Shown piece after piece: positions 36,804-44,786 of a DNA stretch of 64,000 bases (position 1 is its first letter; each line of letters begins with the position of its first letter). The translations under genes and the position numbers were made by a program. The notes under the pieces are model-generated. The model made no database searches, was not told where the DNA came from, and worked only from the letters and a program-made list of their open reading frames with translations. Origin of the DNA: an uncultured Gellertiella sp. (GTDB taxonomy: Bacteria > Pseudomonadota > Alphaproteobacteria > Rhizobiales > Rhizobiaceae). The stretch covers positions 2,200,001 through 2,264,000 of the forward strand of contig NZ_OY735139.1 of assembly GCF_963457605.1 (NCBI RefSeq), written 5' to 3'.

Positions 36804-37874
36804 TCAGGCAAAAAGCGGCGGGTGCCGGGGAATGAAATAGGCGGCGACATCGGACGGGTCCACCCCGGCGAGATCAGCAGGCGACCAGCGCGGGTTGCGG
36901 TCCTTGTCGATGATGGCGGCGCGCACGCCCTCGTAAAAGTCCCGGCCCGCGATCATGCCTGCGGTCACGGCAAATTCCCGTTCCAGACAGGCGGCAAGGT
37001 CGGGGGCGATACGACCCATCCGGTAAAGCGCCAGCGTCACCTTCAGGCTGGTCGGCGATTTCGCCTTGAGAAGCGCCAATGTTTCCGCCGCGAAGGGGTC
37101 ATCTTCCCCCGCAAGGGCGATGAATATCCCTTCCATCGTCTGCCGGTCAAAACACCGGTCGATCAGGGCCAGATGATCGTCCGGGATTGCCGGTACAGGG
37201 GGGGCTGCAACTTCCGCAATCGCGGTGGTAACGGCGTCATGACCGGCACCCGGCGCAAGGCCGGCAAGCCGCCGCTCCAGTGCCGAAAGGCTTGCTTCCG
37301 GCACGAAATGATCGGCCATCCCGGCACGCATGGTTTCTGCCGGACCCTGCGGCACGCCTGAAAGCGCGATATAGGTGCCGAAGAAGCCCGGCCTGCGGGT
37401 CAGCAGATAGGAGGCGCCGACATCGGGGAAAAAGCCTATTCCCGCTTCCGGCATGGCAAATTTCGTCCGTTCGATCACGATGCGGTGGCGGGCATGGGCG
37501 GCCAGGCCGACACCGCCGCCCATGGTGATGCCGTTCATCACCGCAATCACCGGCCTGGCAAAGCGGCTGATCCGCGCATCGAGCCGGTATTCCTCGCGCC
37601 AGAAGGTTTCCGGCAGGTGCTCGCCGGCTTTTCCGGCATCATAGAGCGCGCGAATGTCGCCGCCCGCGCAAAAAGCCCGGTCGCCCGCCCCGGTCATCCA
37701 GACCGCGCGGATTTCGGGATCGGCGGCAAAGGCATCGAGTGCCGTCTCGATCGCGCGCACCATGGCCAGCGACAGGCTGTTCAGCACCTTCGGGCGGTTG
37801 AGGATGATCCTGCCGAGGCTGCCCTGCCGGGAGACGAGCAGCTCCGGATCTGCCTGCTGCATCCCGCCGTTCAT
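36804..37874 (-). CDS. 3-hydroxyisobutyryl-CoA hydrolase
   Basis: 356 aa, longer than a hydratase and matching HIBCH. Family landmarks are AFCAGGDIRALYDAGK near residue 68, NGITMGGGVGLAAHARHRI near 113, and FAMPEAGIGFFPDVGASYLL near 138, with the catalytic Glu and Asp. It removes CoA from 3-hydroxyisobutyryl-CoA and so avoids build-up of toxic methacrylyl-CoA. Its ATG overlaps the acyl-CoA dehydrogenase stop (ATGA). Confidence 0.94.
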   Translation of the reverse strand: MNGGMQQADPELLVSRQGSLGRIILNRPKVLNSLSLAMVRAIETALDAFAADPEIRAVWMTGAGDRAFCAGGDIRALYDAGKAGEHLPETFWREEYRLDARISRFARPVIAVMNGITMGGGVGLAAHARHRIVIERTKFAMPEAGIGFFPDVGASYLLTRRPGFFGTYIALSGVPQGPAETMRAGMADHFVPEASLSALERRLAGLAPGAGHDAVTTAIAEVAAPPVPAIPDDHLALIDRCFDRQTMEGIFIALAGEDDPFAAETLALLKAKSPTSLKVTLALYRMGRIAPDLAACLEREFAVTAGMIAGRDFYEGVRAAIIDKDRNPRWSPADLAGVDPSDVAAYFIPRHPPLFA

Positions 37875-39016
37875 GCCTGCCTCGCGACGATGGAGCGGGC
37901 GATGATCACCCGCATGATCTCGTTGGTGCCTTCGAGGATCTGGTGGACGCGCAGGTCGCGCACGATCTTTTCCAGCCCGTAATCGGCGAGATAGCCATAG
38001 CCGCCGAGCATCTGCAGCGCCTGGTTGGCCACCTCGAAGGCGCGGTCGGTCACATGGCGCTTGGCCATGGCGCAGAGCCTTGTCGCATCCGGGGCCCGGG
38101 CGTCGAGCGCCGAGGCCGCGCGCCAGAGGAAGGTGCGTGCCACTTCCAGATCGGTTTCCATGTCGGCAAGCCGGAACTGCAGGGCCTGAAAATCAAGGAT
38201 CGCCTGGCCGAAGGCCCTGCGCTCGCGCATATGGGCAAGCGCCCTGTCAAAGGCGCTCTGGGCACCGCCAAGGGCGGCGGCGGCAATGTTGAGCCGCCCG
38301 CCATCGAGCCCGCTCATCGCAATCCGGAAGCCGTCGCCTTCCGCGCCGAGCCGGTTGTCTGCGGGCACCCGTACCTGGTCGAGGATCACCGCGCGGGTCG
38401 GCTGGGCGTGCCAGCCCATCTTTTTCTCATTGGCCCCGAAGGACAGGCCCGGCATGTCTTTCGTCACCACGAAGGCGGAAATGCCCTTCGGCCCTTCCGC
38501 TCCGGTGCGGGCCATCACCAGATAGAGGCCGGCGCTGCCTGCGCCCGAAATGAACTGTTTCTCTCCGGACAGACTATAGTGGTCGCCATCGCGCACCGCC
38601 CGGGTCTTCAGCGCCGCCGCATCCGAGCCGCAGCCCGGTTCGGTCAGGCAATAGCTGGAAAGGGTCGCCATGGTCAGGAGCTCGGGCAGGAACCGCCGCT
38701 TCTGGTTCTCCGATCCATAGCGATCGATCATTCCCGCCACCATGTTGTGGATCGATACATAGGCGGCTATGGAGGGGCAGCCACGGGCCAGCTGCTCGAT
38801 GATCACGGCGGTATCGAGCCGGGTAAGGCCGGTGCCGCCCTGCTCTTCGCCGACATAGATGCCGCCCATGCCGAGCATGGCCGCCTTGCGCAGCACTTCG
38901 ACCGGGAAAAACCGGGTCTGGTCCCAGTCAAGCGCGTGGGGCGCGATTTCGTCCGCGGCAAAGGTGCCCGCCATGTCGCGAATGGCGGCCTGCTCCTCGG
39001 TCAAGCTGAAATCCAT
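37871..39016 (-). CDS. Acyl-CoA dehydrogenase (isobutyryl-CoA dehydrogenase type)
   Basis: 381 aa from the second of two adjacent ATGs (39019/39016), preceded by AGGAGG. FAD-binding and substrate motifs include YCLTEPGCGSDAAALKTRA near residue 130 and QFISGAGSAGLYLVMAR. The catalytic Glu region is in HQILEGTNEIMRVIIARSI at the C-terminus. From its neighbours it probably oxidises isobutyryl-CoA to methacrylyl-CoA. It is the first gene of the valine-type operon and faces a LysR gene. Confidence 0.92.
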   Translation of the reverse strand: MDFSLTEEQAAIRDMAGTFAADEIAPHALDWDQTRFFPVEVLRKAAMLGMGGIYVGEEQGGTGLTRLDTAVIIEQLARGCPSIAAYVSIHNMVAGMIDRYGSENQKRRFLPELLTMATLSSYCLTEPGCGSDAAALKTRAVRDGDHYSLSGEKQFISGAGSAGLYLVMARTGAEGPKGISAFVVTKDMPGLSFGANEKKMGWHAQPTRAVILDQVRVPADNRLGAEGDGFRIAMSGLDGGRLNIAAAALGGAQSAFDRALAHMRERRAFGQAILDFQALQFRLADMETDLEVARTFLWRAASALDARAPDATRLCAMAKRHVTDRAFEVANQALQMLGGYGYLADYGLEKIVRDLRVHQILEGTNEIMRVIIARSIVARQA

Positions 39017-39096
39017 CATTCCTCCTTCAGGCTCTCTCGCCTCACCCCTGCGCGCCCGTTCTGGCCGGGTTGCGCCACCGGTCTGCCGCCAGCCAT

Positions 39097-39147
39097 TGCA
39101 CAAATTTTCGCACCATAATACGGGTAAATTTCCGTGTTTATTGTGCA
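39097..39147. promoter_or_regulatory. Inverted repeat in the valine-operon/LysR intergenic region
   Basis: TGCACAA at 39097-39103 is mirrored by TTGTGCA at 39141-39147 in the 140-bp divergent gap. The right arm lies 9 bp before the LysR start. The arms are four helical turns apart, which fits a tetrameric LysR-type regulator binding two sites; autoregulation is inferred. Confidence 0.45.
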
Positions 39148-39156
39148 GGAATTCAC

Positions 39157-40101
39157 ATGTTGAAGCCGTTCGACTGGGATCTTCTCCGTTCCTTTCTGGC
39201 TGTTGCCCGCAGCGGAAAGCTGACCACAGCCGCGCGGCGGCTGAAAGTTGACCATTCTACACTGTCGAGGCGGATTGCGGCACTTGAATTCGCGTTGAAA
39301 ACCAAGCTCTTCGACAAAAGTCTGAACGGCTATGCGCTGACGCTCGACGGCGAGCGGTTGCTGGCCGAGGCCGAACGGGTGGAATCCACCGTCATCGGCA
39401 TCCAGAACGACATTGCCGCCGAAAGCACGCAAGTGTCCGGAACCGTACGGATCGGAACCCCCGACGGCTTCGGCACACGCTTCCTCGCAGCGCGCATCGG
39501 CGCGCTTTGCGCACGGCATCCGCATCTTGACGTCGAGCTGGTGGCAACCCCCCGCAGCTTCAGCCTGTCGAAGCGCGAGGCCGATATCGCCATCGGGCTG
39601 TCCAATCCCCACCATGGCAAGCTGCACACGCAGAAACTGACCGATTACGAACTCGGCGTCTATGGCGCGGCGGAAGGCGCGGAGCGCTTCGGCGACATCG
39701 CCGACCCCCAGGATCTGCAGCGCAGGCCCTTCGTCAGCTATATAGACGACCTGATCTTCACGCCGGAACTCGACTATCTCCCGCATGTCGCAAGAGCGCT
39801 TGCGCCGAGGCTGAAAAGCTCCAACCTGCTGGCCCAGGCGGAAGCCATAGCGTCCGGCGCGGGCCTTGGCGTCCTGCCCTGCTTTCTCGCAGATGGCGAT
39901 CCCCGTCTGATCAGGCTATTGCCCCACAAAGTGCGGTTGGTGCGCAGTTTCTACATGAGCGTTCACGCGGATTTGCGCGATCTCGCCCGCCTGAAGGCAA
40001 CCACTGGCTTTATTGCCGACATAGTCCGCACCGGAAAAGTTATATTTCTACCAAAATCCGTCGCAGATCACACAAAAATGATAAAATCCCATATTGACTG
40101 A
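39157..40101 (+). CDS. LysR-family transcriptional regulator
   Basis: 314 aa from ATG 39157 with AGGA upstream. The N-terminal winged HTH is clear (LLRSFLAVARSGKLTTAARR, LKVDHSTLSRRIAALE). The effector domain (about 95-300) contains SGTVRIGTPDGFGTRFLA and the usual two-lobed pattern. It faces the isobutyryl-CoA dehydrogenase operon, so it may control it, although valine catabolism is more often under other regulator types. The reading frame runs into an AT-rich end. Confidence 0.9.
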   Translation: MLKPFDWDLLRSFLAVARSGKLTTAARRLKVDHSTLSRRIAALEFALKTKLFDKSLNGYALTLDGERLLAEAERVESTVIGIQNDIAAESTQVSGTVRIGTPDGFGTRFLAARIGALCARHPHLDVELVATPRSFSLSKREADIAIGLSNPHHGKLHTQKLTDYELGVYGAAEGAERFGDIADPQDLQRRPFVSYIDDLIFTPELDYLPHVARALAPRLKSSNLLAQAEAIASGAGLGVLPCFLADGDPRLIRLLPHKVRLVRSFYMSVHADLRDLARLKATTGFIADIVRTGKVIFLPKSVADHTKMIKSHID

Positions 40102-40233
40102 CTTGACAAATAAAATGGAACACGGGCATTTCGGCGCATACATACAATTTTGATGCCTGATAACCGTGGGGGATCCGCCGCATTCGTGCAGCGGAGGGGA
40201 CGTCCGTAGGCGGAGCAGGCCGGGGAGGGTTGG

Positions 40234-41178
40234 ATGGCTTTTGACCAGGCGGCAGAGGTGGCTGACAGTGTCGGTGATACCGGCGGTGATGCCGTGCAGG
40301 GGGCGGGCAGGCTGGAAACAATCCTGCGCGAGCGGCTGCCGGCATTTTCCCGGGCGGAACGCCGCCTTGCCACCTATTTCCTCAACAATCTCACCGGATT
40401 GCAGTTCGAGACCGGTGCAAGTCTGGCGCAGGCGGTCGGTGTCAGCGAAATGACCGTCACCCGGTTCATCCGCACCCTTGGCTTTGAAAACCTGAAAACG
40501 CTGAAGCGGCAATTGCGCCCTGACCTGTCCACGGGAAGCCGGGATATCGACGATTACCTCGCCCGCTTCCAGGTGCGCGGGTCCCGGCAGGAAGCGTTGC
40601 GCGACAGCCTGAGGATGGAACTCGACGCCGTGGTCAAGGCCTATGCCCTCACCGCTTCACCGCAATGGGAAGAGGCGGCTGCGACCGTCGAGGAAGCGAC
40701 AACCGTTTATGTTCTGGGCTTCCAGGCCTCGAAAGGCCTGGCGATGGACTTCGCCTCCCGGCTGCTGTGGATGCGGCCCGGGGTCATTTTCGTCAACAGT
40801 GACAGTGGCACCTATGGTGAGGTGCTGATGGCGGATCGCGACAGCAGCGTGGTCATCCTGCTCGATACCGCCACCTATTCCAGCCGGGCGGTCAAGCTTG
40901 CCGAACGGCTGAAGGCGATCGACATGCCGCTGATCATCATCACCGACAAGTTCAGCCTGTGGGGCTGGTCCTATTCGAAATGGGTGTTTGAGGCCCATAC
41001 CTATGTCAAGACCTTCTGGGATTCGACGGCGGGCATTTCGGTGATCACCAATCTGATGCTCGACAGCGTTGCCGGGCGTCTCGGCCCCCGCGCCAGGGCC
41101 AATTACCAGCGCATGGCGGATGTGGGAAAGATGCTGGGCGAATTCGTCAGCAAACACACACTCGGCCACCGGGAATAG
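40234..41178 (+). CDS. RpiR/MurR-family transcriptional regulator (HTH plus SIS domain)
   Basis: 314 aa with GGGAGGG before the ATG. The N-terminal HTH (residues about 25-100) shows RAERRLATYFLNNL, QAVGVSEMTVTRFIRTLGFEN. The SIS domain (about 140-270) shows VYVLGFQASKGLAMDFASRL and SSVVILLDTATYSSRAV, but lacks some residues seen in strict sugar-phosphate binders. It is 46 bp upstream of the amidase gene on the same strand and probably controls that unit. The 132 bp upstream hold no gene; TTGACA at 40103-40108 could be part of its promoter. Confidence 0.9.
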   Translation: MAFDQAAEVADSVGDTGGDAVQGAGRLETILRERLPAFSRAERRLATYFLNNLTGLQFETGASLAQAVGVSEMTVTRFIRTLGFENLKTLKRQLRPDLSTGSRDIDDYLARFQVRGSRQEALRDSLRMELDAVVKAYALTASPQWEEAAATVEEATTVYVLGFQASKGLAMDFASRLLWMRPGVIFVNSDSGTYGEVLMADRDSSVVILLDTATYSSRAVKLAERLKAIDMPLIIITDKFSLWGWSYSKWVFEAHTYVKTFWDSTAGISVITNLMLDSVAGRLGPRARANYQRMADVGKMLGEFVSKHTLGHRE

Positions 41179-41224
41179 ACCGCTTGCGGTCCTGTCCTGC
41201 GCTTCCTCCAGCAAAGAGAAATCC

Positions 41225-42664
41225 ATGAATGTTTCCGACTATACATCCCTCGATGGTCTGGGCCTCGCGGCCCTGATCCGCGACGGGGCTGTGTCCACCG
41301 GCGAAGTCGTCAAGGCCGCACAGGCCGCCGCCGCCGCCATCAATCCCGAGATCAATGCCGTCATCGAGTTCTACGATGATTTCGAGGACACGTCGGCGCT
41401 GGCCGACGGCCCGTTTCGCGGCGTGCCGTTTCTGGTCAAGGATGTCGGCGAGCACTTCGTCGGGCGCAAGGCGGAAAATGGCAGCCGTCTCGCCGAAGGC
41501 CTGCTGACGGAGGCCAATGACCATTATGCCGACCTGGTGCTGGCCAGCGGCGTCAACCTGATGGGCCGCACCAACACCCCGGAATTCTCGCTGGCGCTGT
41601 GCGCCGACAATCTTCTCTATGGCGCGACATCCAACCCCTGGCGCAAGGACTATTCGACCAGCGGTTCTTCGGGTGGCGCGGGTGCCGCCGTTGCTGCGGG
41701 CATTGCCCCGGTGGCCCACGCCTCCGACATGGGTGGCTCGACCCGCGGGCCCGCCGCCTGGTGCGGCACCGTCGGCCTGCAGCCGTCGCGGGGCCGGGTC
41801 TCTGCCGGACCCTTCGAGGATGAGCTCGGCTATGGCATGGCACAGAATTTCGTCCTCACCCGCACGGTGCGCGACACCGCCGCCATGCTGGATTGCCTCG
41901 GCAAGCCGATGCCCGGCGATCCCCACGTGATCGCCCGCCCCGACCGTCCCTGGCTGTCCTTTGTCGAGGGCGGCCAGCGGCGGCTGAAGATCGGCTTTTC
42001 CACAGCACCGCTGATGGATGCACCGGTCGATCCGGAAATCGCCGCAGCAGTGCGCAAGACCGCAGCCCTGCTGGAAGAACTCGGCCATATCGTCGTCGAG
42101 GCCCAGCCCGACATCGACCTGCCGCTGATGGACGAAGGCTGCAAGAACCTCTGGTATTTCGGCTTCGACGCCTGGCTCGACTGGCTCGGGGATCGCTGCG
42201 GCCGCAAGGTCGGGCCGGATACGGTCGGCCAGGCGACGCTGATGTTCTACGAATTTGCCAAGAAGCAGACGGCGGAAGCCTTTTTCACCACGATGAGCGA
42301 CTTCAACACGCTGCGCCGCCGCATGGCGGGCTTCTGGCAGACCCATGACATCTGGCTGTCGCCGACCTGCGCGCAGGTCGCCGAGCCGAACGGCAAATAT
42401 GGCATGAATATCGCCATCCCGCCGGAAGAGTTCCTGATCCGCGAGGAGGCGCCCTGCCAGTTCATGGTGCCCTATAATGTGGCGGGCCAGCCGGCCCTGT
42501 CGCTGCCGCTTGCCCTGCATTCGAACGGCCTGCCGATCGGCGTGCAGCTCGGCGCGCGCCACGGCGAAGAGCACCTGCTGATTGCGGTCGGTGCGGAACT
42601 GGAACAGGCCATGCCCTGGGCGGGACGCACGCCGCCGCTGCATGCGGACAATGTAAAGAAGTGA
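41225..42664 (+). CDS. Amidase-signature family hydrolase
   Basis: 479 aa. The Ser-cisSer-Lys triad is visible: Lys in PFLVKDVGEHF near residue 77, cis-Ser and neighbours in STSGSSGGAGAAVAAG near 145, and the nucleophile in DMGGSTRGPAAWCG near 172. Amidases of this group split small amides, cyclic amides or amino-acid amides. Its stop overlaps the start of the serine hydrolase gene (GTGA), so the two act together. Size and partner recall NylA/NylB of nylon-oligomer degraders; this similarity is structural and does not prove the substrate. Confidence 0.92.
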   Translation: MNVSDYTSLDGLGLAALIRDGAVSTGEVVKAAQAAAAAINPEINAVIEFYDDFEDTSALADGPFRGVPFLVKDVGEHFVGRKAENGSRLAEGLLTEANDHYADLVLASGVNLMGRTNTPEFSLALCADNLLYGATSNPWRKDYSTSGSSGGAGAAVAAGIAPVAHASDMGGSTRGPAAWCGTVGLQPSRGRVSAGPFEDELGYGMAQNFVLTRTVRDTAAMLDCLGKPMPGDPHVIARPDRPWLSFVEGGQRRLKIGFSTAPLMDAPVDPEIAAAVRKTAALLEELGHIVVEAQPDIDLPLMDEGCKNLWYFGFDAWLDWLGDRCGRKVGPDTVGQATLMFYEFAKKQTAEAFFTTMSDFNTLRRRMAGFWQTHDIWLSPTCAQVAEPNGKYGMNIAIPPEEFLIREEAPCQFMVPYNVAGQPALSLPLALHSNGLPIGVQLGARHGEEHLLIAVGAELEQAMPWAGRTPPLHADNVKK

Positions 42665-43827
42665 GCATAGAGAGAATGATTCGTACCTACCCGAACCCGC
42701 AGCTTGCGGTCGTCGACGACAACAAGGGGAACTGGAACCTGCCGGAAAACCGGCGCAAGGGGTTCCACTCCCTGCATGAAATCGCCCGCTACACCACGAC
42801 TTTCCGGGCGTCGAACGTGATGAAGCTCGAAAGGCGCGCCGCCCTGCCGATTGCCGAACTCGACTGCGTGCGGCACCTGACGGCCAAGCCGTGGTTTTCC
42901 GCCATGGCTGTTGCCCATGGCCAGCATCTGCTGTTTGAACGCTACGCCCCGGATTTCGGGCCGGAGAAGATGCATAGCATCCAGTCGATCTCGAAATTGC
43001 TGGTCCACCTTATTTTCGGCCAGCTCTACGAGGCGGGACTCGTCGATCTTGACGCTCCGGTGTCGCGCTACCTGCCCGAGGTGGCGAGCGGCTACGCGCA
43101 GGCGCGGCTGCAGGACGTCCTCAACATGAATGTCTTCAATGACTATTCCGAGGACTATTCCGATCCCGATGCCGCCTATTATGTGCATGAGGAGGCGATG
43201 GGCTGGCGGCTGCCGCGCGACCCGGAGAACGAACTGACGCTGCAGGGCTTCATCGCGACCATCGAAAGTCCGGATCCGGTCAATCGCACCGGCATGGTGC
43301 ATTACAAGGATTCCAACTCCGAAATCCTCGGCTGGATCGCCGAGCGGGTGTCGGGCAGGCGGCTGCGCGATTTCATTGCCGATATCGTCGATGCCGCCGG
43401 CATCGAGGGCCGCTTTGCGATGTGCACGGACCGGACCGGTTTTCCCGTTATCGACGGTGGCGGCTGCCTGACCCTGCGCGACCTCATCCGGTATGGATCG
43501 ATCTTTGCCCGGGAGGGCATGGGGATCAATGGCAAGCGCGTCGGCAGCGCCGCCTTCATGGAAAGGACGGTCAGGGAAGGCACCGGCTGGTCAAGGCCGG
43601 ACGATGTCTATCGCTATTCCAACCAGTCCGAGACCGATGGCAAATGGATCGGCCATGGCGGCTATTGCGGGCAATATCTGATGATCCACCGCGAAACCGG
43701 ACTGGTCTGCGCCCATCTCAGCGTGTCGGAAGACAAGGACGGGATCTGTGACGAGCATTTTGCCGACATCTGGAACACGATGGATGCGGTCGCAACCCTG
43801 ATGGCCCCCCGTCTCAACAAGGCGTAA
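42661..43827 (+). CDS. Serine hydrolase, beta-lactamase/6-aminohexanoate-dimer-hydrolase-like
   Basis: 388 aa from GTG 42661; an ATG at 42676 is an alternative. The SxxK motif is in MHSIQSISKLLVH near residue 108 and the Tyr/Asn motif in MVHYKDSNSEILGWIAE near 215, which fits the NylB/EstB branch better than true class C beta-lactamases. No signal peptide is present, so it acts in the cytoplasm, unlike antibiotic resistance enzymes. It is coupled to the amidase gene. It may hydrolyse an ester or the amide link of an omega-amino acid compound. Confidence 0.87.
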   Translation: MSIERMIRTYPNPQLAVVDDNKGNWNLPENRRKGFHSLHEIARYTTTFRASNVMKLERRAALPIAELDCVRHLTAKPWFSAMAVAHGQHLLFERYAPDFGPEKMHSIQSISKLLVHLIFGQLYEAGLVDLDAPVSRYLPEVASGYAQARLQDVLNMNVFNDYSEDYSDPDAAYYVHEEAMGWRLPRDPENELTLQGFIATIESPDPVNRTGMVHYKDSNSEILGWIAERVSGRRLRDFIADIVDAAGIEGRFAMCTDRTGFPVIDGGGCLTLRDLIRYGSIFAREGMGINGKRVGSAAFMERTVREGTGWSRPDDVYRYSNQSETDGKWIGHGGYCGQYLMIHRETGLVCAHLSVSEDKDGICDEHFADIWNTMDAVATLMAPRLNKA

Positions 43828-43887
43828 CGCGCCTGAAGCGGACCCGGGCAAGGCGTGCGCCGGACCGAAGGGCCCGGCGTTCGCATC

Positions 43888-44574
43888 TCAGGCCACAGAA
43901 ACCCTGGCGATCGGGCCGGATGCGGTAAAGTGCTTGGGAAACAGCGCGGCCACGGCGGTAAAGGCGGTGCGCATCGCGTCTTCGTTCGAATAGGGATTGG
44001 TCATGGTGATGAGGTCGAGCCAGATGCCTTCCAGAAGGATCCGGATCACCCGCGCGGCATCACGGGCATTGACGGCATAGCCGCCATCCTCCGCCAGACC
44101 GGTGCAGAAACGCTCCAGCGTTTCGGCATATTCGATGTCATTCGAACCGCACATTTCCTGATAGACCGGACGGCCCTGCGCCTCGCCCCAGAAGGCGCAC
44201 CAGGCGGCCAGCCGGTCCGGCGTGCAGACCACCTCGTTGAAATCGGCCCTGACCATGGCGGCAAGCTTTTCCGCCGTGTCGTCGGGCGCTTCCTCCACCG
44301 ACTTGACCCAGTTTTCGCGATATTCCTGCGCCAGGAACAGCAGCGTATCGGTGAGCAACTGGTCCTTGGTGTTGAAATGGAAATTGATCAGCCCATGCGA
44401 AAGCCCTGCCGTCGTCGCCACCTCTGTCAAGGTCGTCTTGGCGTAGCCACAACGACCAATGGTAATGATCGTAGACTCGATCAACTGCTGGCGGCGGGCA
44501 TCGCGGCTCGCCTTGCGTGGCAAACTGTCAGGCATTTTTGGCTTCAAAGTCTTGTCCATGGTCCGGTCCCGCAT
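43888..44574 (-). CDS. TetR-family regulator, BetI-like
   Basis: 228 aa. The N-terminal HTH reads RRQQLIESTIITIGRCGYAK and LTEVATTAGLSHGLINFHFN, close to BetI, the choline-responsive repressor; the C-terminal ligand domain (about 90-210) includes WCAFWGEAQGRPVYQEM, also BetI-like. It lies alone on the minus strand and faces the aminotransferase gene, across a 212-bp gap with repeated palindromic sites. A repressor answering to a quaternary or onium-type ligand is plausible. Confidence 0.88.
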   Translation of the reverse strand: MRDRTMDKTLKPKMPDSLPRKASRDARRQQLIESTIITIGRCGYAKTTLTEVATTAGLSHGLINFHFNTKDQLLTDTLLFLAQEYRENWVKSVEEAPDDTAEKLAAMVRADFNEVVCTPDRLAAWCAFWGEAQGRPVYQEMCGSNDIEYAETLERFCTGLAEDGGYAVNARDAARVIRILLEGIWLDLITMTNPYSNEDAMRTAFTAVAALFPKHFTASGPIARVSVA

Positions 44575-44657
44575 CAGGAAGGGCTAAAGTGGGCGATCTG
44601 TTCACAGTAATCAACCACGGTCCGCGTCGAAAACAGACAATACCAAGATCTTTTCCA

Positions 44658-44705
44658 TTGACAACATAGTCAAAATAACATTCTGATTATCAACACAGTC
44701 AAAAT
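44658..44705. promoter_or_regulatory. Candidate TetR operator, palindrome plus direct repeat
   Basis: TTGAC-N6-GTCAA at 44658-44673 is a perfect inverted repeat. A 15-bp sequence, CAACATAGTCAAAAT (44662-44676), returns 29 bp later as CAACACAGTCAAAAT (44691-44705). Both lie between the divergent TetR and aminotransferase genes, as expected for an autoregulated repressor controlling both. Confidence 0.6.
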
Positions 44706-44786
44706 CCCGAATGGACAGGTGAACTGGTGGCGCTGGTGCTGCCGTCACAGTCGCGGGGAAAACAGTATGCCCAAGAGGTTTTATCG

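Noticed and set aside
42661-43827. Antibiotic-resistance beta-lactamase
   Set aside because: No signal peptide, and the motif context fits cytoplasmic NylB/EstB-like hydrolases; it is also coupled to an amidase gene.
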